Shown in pieces: positions 6,251 to 13,154 of a stretch of DNA of 20,276 nt (its first letter is position 1; each line of letters begins with the position of its first letter). The notes under the pieces are model-generated. The model saw only the letters and a list, made by a program, of their open reading frames with translations, was not told the origin of the DNA and made no database searches. Origin of the DNA: DASSUC01 sp035649895 (GTDB lineage: Bacteria; Actinomycetota; Actinomycetes; Mycobacteriales; Micromonosporaceae); the NCBI GenBank assembly GCA_035649895.1, contig DASRIS010000004.1, positions 1 to 20,276 on the forward strand, read 5' to 3'. Position numbers and translations under genes: made by a program.

Positions 6251-7756
6251 GCTGTCTGGGCCGTCCAGTGTGGACAGCCAGCGGAGCAGGGTCCGTACGC
6301 CGAACCCGGTCGCGCCCTTGGGCAGCTCCCCGTCCACCGAGTCGGACCAGGCCGGGGCGGACATGTCCAGGTGGGCCCAGCGGTCGCGGGCGGCACCGAC
6401 GAACTCGCGGAGGTAGAGCGCGGCGGTGACCGACCCGGCACCGATGTTCGCGGCGTTGTTGAGGTCGGCCTCGTCGCCGGCGAGCGCCGGCACGTAGTCC
6501 TCCACCAGCGGCATCCGCCACAGCCGCTCGCCGGCTGCGGCACCGGCCGTGACGAGCGCGGCCACCAGGTCGTCGCGCTCGCCGTACACGGCGGCGGTGC
6601 GCTTGCCGAGCGCCACCGTGCCGGCGCCGGTGAGCGTGGCCAGGTCGACCAGGAGGTCCGGCTTGAGCCGGGCCACCGCGTAGGCCAGCGCGTCGCCGAG
6701 CACCACCCGGCCCTCGGCGTCGGTGCTGCGCACCTCGGTGGTGAGGCCGCCGTAGTGGCGCACCACGTCCCCGGGCCGGTACGCGGAGCCGCTGACCATG
6801 TTCTCGGCGAGCGGGGCGAGCGCGGTGACCCGTACCGGCAGCCGCAGCTCGGCGGCGCCGATCGCGGCGGCGGTGACCGCCGCCGCGCCGGCCATGTCCT
6901 TGCGCATCAGCTTCATCGCGTCCCGCGGCTTGATCGAGATCCCGCCGGTGTCGAACGTGATCCCCTTGCCGGCCAGCACCACGTGCAGCCGCGCCCCATG
7001 CGGGCGCCAGGCCACCTCGACCAGGCGCGGCCCGCGCCGGGAGCCACCGCCCACCGCCAGGATGCCGCCGAAGCCGGCCGCGGCCAGCTCGGCTGGCTCT
7101 CGTACGGTCACCCGCAGGCCCGGTAGCTGGCCGGCCGCCTTGACGACCTGGCCGGCGAGCCAGGCCGGTGTCTTGGTCTGGCTCGGCATGTTGGTCAGGT
7201 CCCGCGCCAGCGCCGTGGCCCGGGCCACGACCCGGGCCTCGGCGAGCGCGTCCTCGTAGCGGGCCGGGTCGTCGACGGCGAGCGTCAGCCGGCGCAGCGC
7301 CAGCCCGCCCCCCTCCGGCTCCTTGCCCAGCCGGAACCGGTACGCCGCGAGCAGCGCGCCCTCCGCCAGACCCCGTACCACGGCCGGGCCGGCGCCCGGG
7401 GGCAGGGCGAAGGTGACCGACGGGTCGCGCTGGGCAGCGCGGACCACGCCGGCACCGGCGGCCCGCCACCCAGCCTCGCCCATCGCCTGACCGGCCTCAG
7501 CGGCCTGACCAGGCTCGGCCGCCTGGCCGGTCTCGACCAGGAGCAGCCGCCGGGGCGTGGCCCCGGGCCGGGGCAGTATGGTCACCGCTCCGGCTGTGCG
7601 AGAGCCGCGGCCCCCCACCTCGCCGAGAAGCGCGGACGCCTGGGCTGCGACAGCGTCGGCCAGGCCCACCGAGGTGGGTAGCAGCTCCCCGGCCGTGGCC
7701 GGAAGCGCCAGCACCTGGGGTGGGCCCGGGCGCGCCGCCAGTCGAACTGTGAGCAA
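6221..7756 (-). CDS. pepA: Leucyl aminopeptidase (M17 family)
   Basis: This 511-residue two-metal cytosolic aminopeptidase removes N-terminal residues from peptides. All M17 catalytic residues align with E. coli PepA at a constant offset of 6: Lys264, Asp269, Lys276, Asp287, Asp346, Glu348 and Arg350. They lie in VLAGKGITFDTGGISIKP and RSTDAEGRVVLGDALAYA. The N-terminal domain (about 1-165) is divergent, as usual, and has an Ala/Gly/Glu-rich stretch (about 78-104) that looks like low-complexity insertion. The TTG start at 7756 is only 3 nt past the DUF3117 stop, suggesting coupled translation; no strong ribosome site is seen. E. coli PepA also binds DNA in Xer recombination; nothing here shows whether this one does. 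Confidence 0.95.
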   Translation of the reverse strand: MLTVRLAARPGPPQVLALPATAGELLPTSVGLADAVAAQASALLGEVGGRGSRTAGAVTILPRPGATPRRLLLVETGQAAEPGQAAEAGQAMGEAGWRAAGAGVVRAAQRDPSVTFALPPGAGPAVVRGLAEGALLAAYRFRLGKEPEGGGLALRRLTLAVDDPARYEDALAEARVVARATALARDLTNMPSQTKTPAWLAGQVVKAAGQLPGLRVTVREPAELAAAGFGGILAVGGGSRRGPRLVEVAWRPHGARLHVVLAGKGITFDTGGISIKPRDAMKLMRKDMAGAAAVTAAAIGAAELRLPVRVTALAPLAENMVSGSAYRPGDVVRHYGGLTTEVRSTDAEGRVVLGDALAYAVARLKPDLLVDLATLTGAGTVALGKRTAAVYGERDDLVAALVTAGAAAGERLWRMPLVEDYVPALAGDEADLNNAANIGAGSVTAALYLREFVGAARDRWAHLDMSAPAWSDSVDGELPKGATGFGVRTLLRWLSTLDGPDSSVVDRQPPG

Positions 7757-7759
7757 CAG

Positions 7760-7927
7760 TCAGCTCGCAGCGGCCTTCAGCGCGTCACCGAGGGCGTTGG
7801 CCTCGTCGGGGGTCATCTCCACGACCAGCCTGCCACCGCCCTCCAGCGGAACTCGCATGACGATGCCGCGGCCCTCCTTGGTGACCTCCAGCGGACCGTC
7901 GCCCGTCCGCGGCTTCATCGCCGCCAT
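7760..7927 (-). CDS. DUF3117 family small protein (Rv1211-like)
   Basis: This 55-residue protein begins MAAMKPRTGDGPLEVTKEGR and ends DALKAAAS. It is a full-length match to the short, very strongly conserved actinobacterial DUF3117 family, whose function is unknown. The sequence alternates short beta-strand-like stretches (GPLEVTKEG, GIVMRVPLEG, RLVVEMTP) and ends in a helix, so a small beta-alpha fold is likely. The ATG at 7927 has an AGGGGAG ribosome site 6 nt upstream. It is the first gene of a two-gene operon with pepA (3-nt gap) and is divergent from the PaaX-family gene. It is easily missed by size cut-offs. Confidence 0.93.
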   Translation of the reverse strand: MAAMKPRTGDGPLEVTKEGRGIVMRVPLEGGGRLVVEMTPDEANALGDALKAAAS

Positions 7928-8073
7928 GTGTGTCTCCCCTCAGCCTGCCGGGTCGGACGTGGCCACCCACGCCCGTCACGTCGGTGACGCCGGCCTCCGG
8001 CGGTCCCCCGCCACAGTGCCGACCATGATTTTCCCTGATGGAGGTCCGCGATCCCAAACCGTGCCGGCACAAA

Positions 8074-8113
8074 TGTGACAGGCACTGGCCCAAACGGGCA
8101 TGTTGCTGTCACA
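8074..8113. promoter_or_regulatory. Inverted repeat, candidate operator of the PaaX-family gene
   Basis: TGTGACAG (8074-8081) is mirrored by CTGTCACA (8106-8113), with 24 nt between arms. The repeat is in the 196-nt divergent spacer, and the right arm ends 10 nt before the proposed PaaX start. The right arm overlaps a weak -10 candidate, CACAAT (8110-8115). Position suits autoregulation; a link to PaaX binding is inference. Confidence 0.45.
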
Positions 8114-8123
8114 ATGTCCCGTC

Positions 8124-8969
8124 ATGCAGGCCCGGTCAGCGCTCTTCGACCTCTACGGGGACTACCTGCGCCCGCGAGGGGGCCGGGCCCCGGTCGCCGC
8201 CCTCGTCCGCCTGCTCGCGCCGCTGGGCATCGCCCCGCCGGCGGTGCGCACGGCGGTCTCCCGGATGGTGCGCCAGGGCTGGCTGCATCCGCTGCGGCTG
8301 TCGTCCGGCCCGGGGTACCTGCTGACCCCCAAGGCGGCGCGGCGGCTGGACGAGGCCGCCGCCCGGATCTACCGCACCGCCCAGGTCCCTTGGGACGGCC
8401 GCTTCGACCTGCTGGTCCTCGACGCCGGGGCCAACCGCGCCGCCCGGCTGCGGCTCGCCCCGACCCTGGCCTACCTGGGGTACGGCACGCTCGACGGCAC
8501 CACCTGGGTGGCCCCCCGCCCGGGCGAGGACGTCGAGGCCGCGCTGGCCGAGGCCGGTGTGGGGTACGAGCGCTTCACCGCCCGCCACGCGGCCGGCACG
8601 CCGGGCGCCATGGCGATGGTCCGCCGCGCCTGGGACCTGGACGAGATCGGTACGGCGTACCAGCGCTTCGTCCGCCAGCTGCGCCCAGTGGTGGCCGCGG
8701 TGACCGAGGACGGCGCCGACGTGGACGCGTACGCGGCCCGGTTCCGGCTGGTGCACGCCTGGCGTACCTTCCTCTTCCGCGATCCCCAGCTGCCGCCGGC
8801 CCTGCTGCCCGACCGCTGGCCAGGCAGCACCGCCGCCGCCTTCTTCGACCGGCACGCGGCCCGGCTGCGCCCGGCCGCCGACCGGTACGTGGATCATTGC
8901 CTGGAGCTGTCCGCCCGCCCGGGCGTCTCGACATCCATCCCCCGAACCGTCTCGACGTCCATCCCCTGA
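8124..8969 (+). CDS. PaaX family transcriptional regulator
   Basis: This 281-residue regulator has the PaaX signature. The N-terminal winged helix (about 5-75) contains ALFDLYGDYLRPRG, VRTAVSRMVRQGWLHP and the wing GYLLTPKAARRL. A central Cas2-like domain (about 88-190) follows, then a helical C-terminal domain with VHAWRTFLFRDPQLP. PaaX proteins repress phenylacetate-degradation genes and are released by phenylacetyl-CoA. No paa ring-oxidation genes are in the window, so the effector here is unknown. The ATG at 8124 fits the family's N-terminus; the in-frame ATG at 8100 would add eight residues overlapping the inverted repeat. The enoyl-CoA hydratase gene follows after 12 nt and is probably co-transcribed. 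The last 16 residues arise from a tandem duplication. Confidence 0.92.
   Translation: MQARSALFDLYGDYLRPRGGRAPVAALVRLLAPLGIAPPAVRTAVSRMVRQGWLHPLRLSSGPGYLLTPKAARRLDEAAARIYRTAQVPWDGRFDLLVLDAGANRAARLRLAPTLAYLGYGTLDGTTWVAPRPGEDVEAALAEAGVGYERFTARHAAGTPGAMAMVRRAWDLDEIGTAYQRFVRQLRPVVAAVTEDGADVDAYAARFRLVHAWRTFLFRDPQLPPALLPDRWPGSTAAAFFDRHAARLRPAADRYVDHCLELSARPGVSTSIPRTVSTSIP
8925..8966 (+). repeat. 24-bp imperfect tandem duplication at the 3' end of the PaaX-family gene
   Basis: A unit beginning GTCTCGACATCCATCCCC at 8925 recurs from 8949 with one change (A to G) and runs into the TGA stop. It encodes VSTSIPRT followed by VSTSIP. The period is a multiple of three, so the frame is kept and only the C-terminus is lengthened. 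Confidence 0.9.
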
Positions 8970-8981
8970 GAGAGGCCTGCC

Positions 8982-9773
8982 GTGACCGACCCCCTGCTCG
9001 TCGAGCGCGCCGACGGCGTCGTGACGCTGATGCTGAACCGCCCGGACTCCTTGAACTCGCTGGACGTCCCGCTGAAGGAGGCGCTGCGGGACGCCCTGGC
9101 CGACCTGGAGGCGGACCGGGCCTGCCGGGCGGTGGTCCTCGCCGGGGCGGGTCGCGCCTTCTGCGTCGGGCAGGACCTGCGCGAGCACGTCCAGCTGCTG
9201 GAGTCGGGCTCCACCGACCCGCTGCACACCGTGGCGCAGCACTTCAACCCGATCGCCCGGCGCATCGCCAACCTGCCCAAGCCGGTGGTGGCCGCGGTAC
9301 GCGGCATGGCCGCAGGTGCCGGCGCCTCGCTGGCGTTCCTCGCCGACTTCCGGGTCGGCGGCCCGCGCACCGCCTTCCTCATGGCCTTCGCCAACGTCGG
9401 CCTGGCCGGCGACACCGGGGCATCCTGGTCGCTGCCGCGGCTGGTCGGCCACGCCAAGGCGGTCGAGCTGCTCATGCTCGCCGAGCCGGTGGACGCGGCG
9501 GAGGCGGTGCGGCTCGGCCTGTTGACGCGGCTCGTGGACGACGACGAGCTGGTCCTGCCGACCGCGCAGGAGCTGGCCGCCCGGCTCGCGGCGGGCCCCA
9601 CCGTCGCCTACGGGGCGATCAAGCGGCAGCTCTCAGTGGGTACCGCCGGCACGCTCTCCGACGCGCTGGCGGCCGAGGCCCAGGCACAGGCGATCTGCGG
9701 GGCCACCGCGGACCACCGCAACGCCACCGCCGCCTTCGTACGCAAGGAGAAGCCGGTCTTCGAGGGCGCCTGA
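8982..9773 (+). CDS. Enoyl-CoA hydratase/isomerase family protein (PaaG-like)
   Basis: This 263-residue crotonase-fold enzyme acts on CoA thioesters. The oxyanion-hole segments are AFCVGQDL (about 59-66) and RGMAAGAGASLAF (about 107-119). The GLAGDTGASWSLPRLVG segment places Asp144 where PaaG-type isomerases have their catalytic Asp, while the Glu usual in true hydratases is absent. That suggests a PaaG-like enoyl-CoA isomerase or oxepin-CoA-forming enzyme. The GTG start at 8982 has GAGAGG 6 nt upstream. It follows the PaaX-family gene by 12 nt, consistent with regulation of aromatic-acid or fatty-acyl-CoA metabolism. The exact substrate cannot be read from the sequence. Confidence 0.9.
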   Translation: MTDPLLVERADGVVTLMLNRPDSLNSLDVPLKEALRDALADLEADRACRAVVLAGAGRAFCVGQDLREHVQLLESGSTDPLHTVAQHFNPIARRIANLPKPVVAAVRGMAAGAGASLAFLADFRVGGPRTAFLMAFANVGLAGDTGASWSLPRLVGHAKAVELLMLAEPVDAAEAVRLGLLTRLVDDDELVLPTAQELAARLAAGPTVAYGAIKRQLSVGTAGTLSDALAAEAQAQAICGATADHRNATAAFVRKEKPVFEGA

Positions 9774-9784
9774 CGCACCGCCAG

Positions 9785-10369
9785 CTACGCCTCGTTCCGC
9801 GCCGGCTCCTCACCCACCTCCGGCTCCTCGTCCTCCTCCGGGTCGAGGTTGGTCTCGTCACCGAGCAGGTAGGCCCGCATCGCCAGCTCGTCATCGACGG
9901 GTGCCACGAACACCGGCAGCTGGCCGGGGCCAAGCTCGGTTGCGAAGGTCCAGAACTGCCGGACCGCCTCGGCCGGCGTCTCCGCCTCGATCGGCAGGTC
10001 CAGGCTCACCAGCCAGCTGCGGCGGTCGGCCGGCGGGCCCAGCCGGGCCGCATGGGCCTGGAACGCCGCCTCGTCCAGCGGCGTAACGGCACCGCCGAGC
10101 GCCAGCCCGTCGGCTGGCTGCGGAGCGTCGAAGCACCGCCGGGTGTACGCGAACACGGCCGCCGCACCAGGCGCCGCAGCCCCACCAGGCGCCGCAGCCC
10201 CGCTGCGGGTCACCGCGGAGCCGAAGAGCACCCGCGGCTCCGCCTCGGCCACCAGCAGCACGTGGTCGCCGGCGACCGGCCCGGCGACGCTCAGCTCCAG
10301 CGTCTCGTGCGAGTACGTCCGCTCGGCGGCGTACTGCGCAGCGGGCACGAGCACCGCCCAGTAGCCCAT
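9785..10369 (-). CDS. Conserved hypothetical protein with acidic C-terminus
   Basis: I do not recognise this 194-residue protein. It starts MGYWAVLVPAAQY and then has alternating strands (GDHVLLVAEAEPRVLFGSAV) that resemble a small beta-barrel of the PUA/EVE type, but the match is too weak to call. An Ala/Gly/Pro linker (about 57-70) is encoded by an 18-bp direct repeat. A mixed alpha-beta half follows (RRSWLVSLDLPIEAET, AVRQFWTFATELG). The tail is strongly acidic (EEDEEPEVGEE). No signal peptide or membrane helix is seen, so it is probably cytosolic. It lies 50 nt downstream of tag on the same strand and is probably co-transcribed with it. Its stop is 11 nt from that of the convergent enoyl-CoA hydratase gene. 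Confidence 0.75.
   Translation of the reverse strand: MGYWAVLVPAAQYAAERTYSHETLELSVAGPVAGDHVLLVAEAEPRVLFGSAVTRSGAAAPGGAAAPGAAAVFAYTRRCFDAPQPADGLALGGAVTPLDEAAFQAHAARLGPPADRRSWLVSLDLPIEAETPAEAVRQFWTFATELGPGQLPVFVAPVDDELAMRAYLLGDETNLDPEEDEEPEVGEEPARNEA
10165..10200 (+). repeat. 18-bp exact tandem duplication inside the hypothetical gene
   Basis: CACCAGGCGCCGCAGCCC occurs at 10165-10182 and again at 10183-10200 without change. On the coding (minus) strand it gives the repeated GAAAPG/A linker, and the frame is preserved. Confidence 0.95.
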
Positions 10370-10419
10370 GCGCCCATCTCATCACGCCGCCCGCGTCCAC
10401 CGCCCGCGCCCGTGGTGGC

Positions 10420-10986
10420 TCAGCCGGCGTGGCAGCCGAGCAGGTGGTCGTTGACCATGCCGGTCGCCTGCATCAGGGCGTACGCCGTGGTTGGCCCCAC
10501 GAACCGGAAGCCGCGCCGCCTGAGGTCCTTGGCCATCGCGGTCGACTCCGGAGTGGTCGCCGGAACCTCGGCCAGCGACCGGGGCCGGTCCCGCCGGCCC
10601 GCCGGCGCGTACGACCACAGCAGCGCGGACAGGCCCTCGGGCAGCTGCTCGGCGGCCCGCGCGTTGGCCAGCGTCGCCTCGATCTTCGCCCGGTTGCGCA
10701 CGATGCCCGCGTCGGCCAGCAGGCGCTCGACATCCGCCGCCCCGAACGCGGCCACCTTCTCGACTGCGAAACCCGCGAAAGCAGCCCGGAATGCCGGGCG
10801 CTTGCGCAGGATCGTCAGCCAGGACAGCCCGGACTGGAACGCCTCCAGGGCCAACCGCTCGAAGAGCGCGTCATCGTCGCGGACCGGCCGCCCCCACTCG
10901 GTGTCGTGGTACGCCCGGTAGTCCGGCGTCGAGTCGCCCCAGGCACAACGGGCTAGTCCATCTGCGCCCACCACGAGATCGGTCAC
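10420..10986 (-). CDS. tag: DNA-3-methyladenine glycosylase I
   Basis: This 188-residue helix-hairpin-helix repair enzyme excises N3-methyladenine from alkylated DNA. The four zinc ligands of Tag are all present with E. coli spacing: Cys14, His27 (DYRAYHDTEWG), His181 and Cys185 (MVNDHLLGCHAG). The base-recognition Glu is at residue 48 (LFERLALEAFQSGLSW), and GIVRNRAKIEATLANA and LRRRGFRFVGPTTAYALMQA are also typical. Length matches the family. The GTG at 10986 has no ribosome site but a TAGGGT box 6 nt upstream, suggesting a leaderless mRNA. It is followed by the hypothetical gene after 50 nt. As I recall, M. tuberculosis Rv1210 occupies the equivalent place between the DivIVA-like and DUF3117 genes. 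Confidence 0.96.
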   Translation of the reverse strand: MTDLVVGADGLARCAWGDSTPDYRAYHDTEWGRPVRDDDALFERLALEAFQSGLSWLTILRKRPAFRAAFAGFAVEKVAAFGAADVERLLADAGIVRNRAKIEATLANARAAEQLPEGLSALLWSYAPAGRRDRPRSLAEVPATTPESTAMAKDLRRRGFRFVGPTTAYALMQATGMVNDHLLGCHAG

Positions 10987-10992
10987 CGGCCA

Positions 10993-10998
10993 ACCCTA
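10993..10998 (-). promoter_or_regulatory. -10 box (TAGGGT) of a probable leaderless tag promoter
   Basis: Read on the minus strand, TAGGGT is followed by 6 nt and then the GTG start of tag. This places the transcript start at the start codon, and no ribosome site is present. Confidence 0.45.
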
Positions 10999-11250
10999 GC
11001 CTTACTAATTCATCTGTGCGGTGCGCGGGGCGCGCTCAGCCCCGGCGTGCTGGCTGTGCCGTTCTGCCCGGCTCCACTCGGCACACATATGAGACTTGGC
11101 ACACCATACGAGGCGTACCCACAATCGATCATGGGGGCGCCGCGGGCCAGACCGTACCGCCTTTTCATCGGTACCCATCGGAGCTCTTTCATGAAGCTTC
11201 CGTAGATCCATTTCGCCCTGGCCCGGGCCACTCATTCCGCCCTTCGTATG

Positions 11251-11280
11251 TTGACAGTCGCATAACGTGCCGATACGTTA
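11251..11280 (+). promoter_or_regulatory. Near-canonical sigma-70-type promoter with overlapping dyad
   Basis: TTGACA (11251-11256), a 17-bp spacer and TACGTT (11274-11279) form the best housekeeping-type promoter in the window. It lies about 40 nt before the GTG of the coiled-coil gene. A perfect inverted repeat TAACGT-N6-ACGTTA (11263-11280) covers the -10 box, the position expected for a repressor operator. A leader of about 34 nt with a GGAGG site follows. Confidence 0.7.
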
Positions 11281-11319
11281 GCTCCTCCGGAGTGTGGGCG
11301 AACCGACTGGAGGCGCCAG

Positions 11320-13044
11320 GTGTCCACCGAGCCGCCGACACAGCGACCGCAGGACGCCGCCGCGGAGCAGCCTCCCAACGAGCCCATGCCAGAGACACAG
11401 AAGAAAGCCTGGAAGGCATTCCAAGGCATTGTCCTCCGTAACATTTATCTGAGCGCCGCCCTAGGTACGCTTCTCGGCGCGTCGCTCGTCCTCGTAGGTG
11501 CGATCGTGGCGAGCGAGCCACTCCGCCTGACGTTGTCCCGCGTCATCGGCGGGTTCGGCCTTGCGGTGCTCACCACCGTATTCGGGGTCAGCGCCGGCCT
11601 CGTTCTCGGCGAGTGGCTGAACATCAAGGAAAGAATCGGACAGATGCTGCACGAGGCCCAGCTCAGCGAGGTACAGCAGCTGGGTCGCCAGATCGACCAG
11701 CTCGGTAGGGACCAGGCGCAGCTTGCCGACGAGGTCACGAACCGCCTAGCCGAAATTGAGCGACTGGAACACGAGATCCGCATCCGGAACGCCGACGCGG
11801 ACGCTCTTGGTCGAGCCGGTGTCCTAAGGGTCTTCGAGGGACGGAGCGAGTCGTTTGCCCACGTCATCCGCTCTATCCGGGAACCCACCACTGCGACGAT
11901 ACGCATTGCCGGAATACGACTTGCCGACTTTGTCCGCCAGACCTCAGGACCTTGGCAGGAGATCGTTGGCATCATTCACGACCGCAAGAACAGTGCCGAG
12001 CGCCTCGAGGTCAAGGTCCTGCTACTGGACCCACGTTGTGCCGCCGCCCGGGCCCTGACATTCAGACGCGGCGACGACGCCGGGAACACCCGGCGCAGCC
12101 GGGAGCTCCGGCGGGAGATCGAGCTCAGCAGCGACCGGATTCTGCGGCAGGCGGGAACCCATCCCGGTAACGTCTCCGTCGAGCTACGTTTCTATCGCGC
12201 TGACCCGCACTCGTTTATCGTGGCCACGAACTCGTCCGCGTTCACCCAGCCTTACACGGCGACGTACCTGGATGAGCCCGCCCCCGTCCACGTCACCCAG
12301 TACGCTGGCGGGTCGACCGGACACGCGGCAGTGATCAGCCAGTTTGACATGCTGTGGCAGGAGCGCTCCGTTTCCTACGACGAGATATTCCGCGCAGGGT
12401 CAATCGGCGTGGACGCCGCCATCCGCGATGCAGGAATTACGAACATCTACACCAACGAGGACAGCGCCTACCGCCGGATGCGGTGGCTCCTGGAGGGTGC
12501 GGGTGAGCGCGTATGGCTCCAGGGAGTGTCGCTGAAACCTATGTACAACCGTCCGCTTGACATCGCGATGAACCAGCTCGCCCAGCCACAGTCCGCACAC
12601 ATAGACGTCAGAATGCTCATGCTGGACCCGGGCTGTGACGCCGCTTTTACAAAGACATACCATCATTTCGCGGACGAGTACCCGACCGTCGGTGACTACA
12701 AGAGGAACGGCGTCGAGCAGCACCGACGAACCGAGCTCTACAACAGCATCGTGGACAACCTACGACGGCTGGGCGACCTGGTGCGGGGCGGCGCGCAAAA
12801 TTTCCAGATCAGGACGTACACCTGCTCTCCGGTGGCATTCGTCATGCTGACAGACAGGTACGCACTTGGCGAGCAGTACCACTATGGCGTTCCTCCCCGG
12901 CCGAGCGCGTTGAGCGACCTGCGCTTATGCGACCTCCCATTGATCGAGTACGCTTTCCAGGACGGTCACGGTGGCTACAGCCGGCTGGCGGAACACTACG
13001 ATAATGTGTTCCACGATCTCGCGGAGCCGCTGCGGCTCGCCTAG
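11320..13044 (+). CDS. Membrane-anchored coiled-coil protein with duplicated PLD-like (DUF5919-like) domain
   Basis: This 574-residue protein has a Pro/Gln-rich N-terminus (1-35), two membrane helices (about 42-64 and 74-98) and a coiled coil (about 102-162, rich in Leu/Gln/Glu/Arg heptads). Two copies of one alpha/beta domain follow (about 166-350 and 371-570). The copies align at AGVLRVFEGRSESF/AGITNIYTNEDSAY, LEVKVLLLDPRCAAA/IDVRMLMLDPGCDAA, and the SVELRFY/FQIRTY strands before a YLDEP/YGVPP turn. The [VI]xVxxLxLDPxCxAA pattern resembles phospholipase-D-like domains of the DUF5919 kind, but no HxKxxxxD motif is visible, so it is more likely a ligand or protein sensor than a nuclease. GTG start; GGAGG 6 nt upstream. 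It has more A/T-ending codons than the flanking core genes. It is convergent with the glutamate-cysteine ligase gene. The specific function is unknown. Confidence 0.85.
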   Translation: MSTEPPTQRPQDAAAEQPPNEPMPETQKKAWKAFQGIVLRNIYLSAALGTLLGASLVLVGAIVASEPLRLTLSRVIGGFGLAVLTTVFGVSAGLVLGEWLNIKERIGQMLHEAQLSEVQQLGRQIDQLGRDQAQLADEVTNRLAEIERLEHEIRIRNADADALGRAGVLRVFEGRSESFAHVIRSIREPTTATIRIAGIRLADFVRQTSGPWQEIVGIIHDRKNSAERLEVKVLLLDPRCAAARALTFRRGDDAGNTRRSRELRREIELSSDRILRQAGTHPGNVSVELRFYRADPHSFIVATNSSAFTQPYTATYLDEPAPVHVTQYAGGSTGHAAVISQFDMLWQERSVSYDEIFRAGSIGVDAAIRDAGITNIYTNEDSAYRRMRWLLEGAGERVWLQGVSLKPMYNRPLDIAMNQLAQPQSAHIDVRMLMLDPGCDAAFTKTYHHFADEYPTVGDYKRNGVEQHRRTELYNSIVDNLRRLGDLVRGGAQNFQIRTYTCSPVAFVMLTDRYALGEQYHYGVPPRPSALSDLRLCDLPLIEYAFQDGHGGYSRLAEHYDNVFHDLAEPLRLA

Positions 13045-13110
13045 GTTGACCATGCTGGCACGCTTGGCGTGCGGCGATGACAGGGCCGTGACGCGGGGCA
13101 GATGGCGGAG

Positions 13111-13136
13111 CAGGGCCCGCCCGAAGGCGGGTGCTG
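13111..13136. terminator. UUCG-tetraloop hairpin between convergent island genes
   Basis: On the minus strand CCCGCC-TTCG-GGCGGG gives a 6-bp stem closed by a C(UUCG)G tetraloop, the most stable loop class in RNA. An outer AGCA/TGCT pair extends it across a bulge. It lies 19 nt past the ligase stop (minus) and 67 nt past the coiled-coil gene stop (plus), so it could terminate both. No T-run is present. Confidence 0.6.
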
Positions 13137-13154
13137 GTCTCAGCCTGGGAGATG

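Larger units (their letters stand above)
10987..11319. other. 333-nt divergent spacer at the left edge of the accessory island
   Basis: This stretch between tag (minus) and the coiled-coil gene (plus) is noticeably more A/T-rich than the core genes. It holds the tag -10 box at the left and the TTGACA promoter at 11251-11280 at the right. Two overlapping minus-strand ORFs of about 75 codons (11005-11235 and 11010-11231) lack ribosome sites and recognisable similarity, and I do not count them as genes. No tRNA, integrase remnant or obvious attachment repeat is visible. Confidence 0.6.

Noticed and set aside
8075..10921. Very long plus-strand ORF (948 codons) overlapping five genes
   Set aside because: It is out of frame with the PaaX-family and hydratase genes and antisense to tag and the hypothetical gene. 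Its Arg/Pro/Gly-rich translation is typical of high-GC3 shadow frames.
11005..11235. Two overlapping minus-strand ORFs of about 75 codons in the island's left spacer
   Set aside because: No ribosome site, no recognisable similarity and unordered codon use; one shadows the other. A small toxin was considered but nothing supports it.
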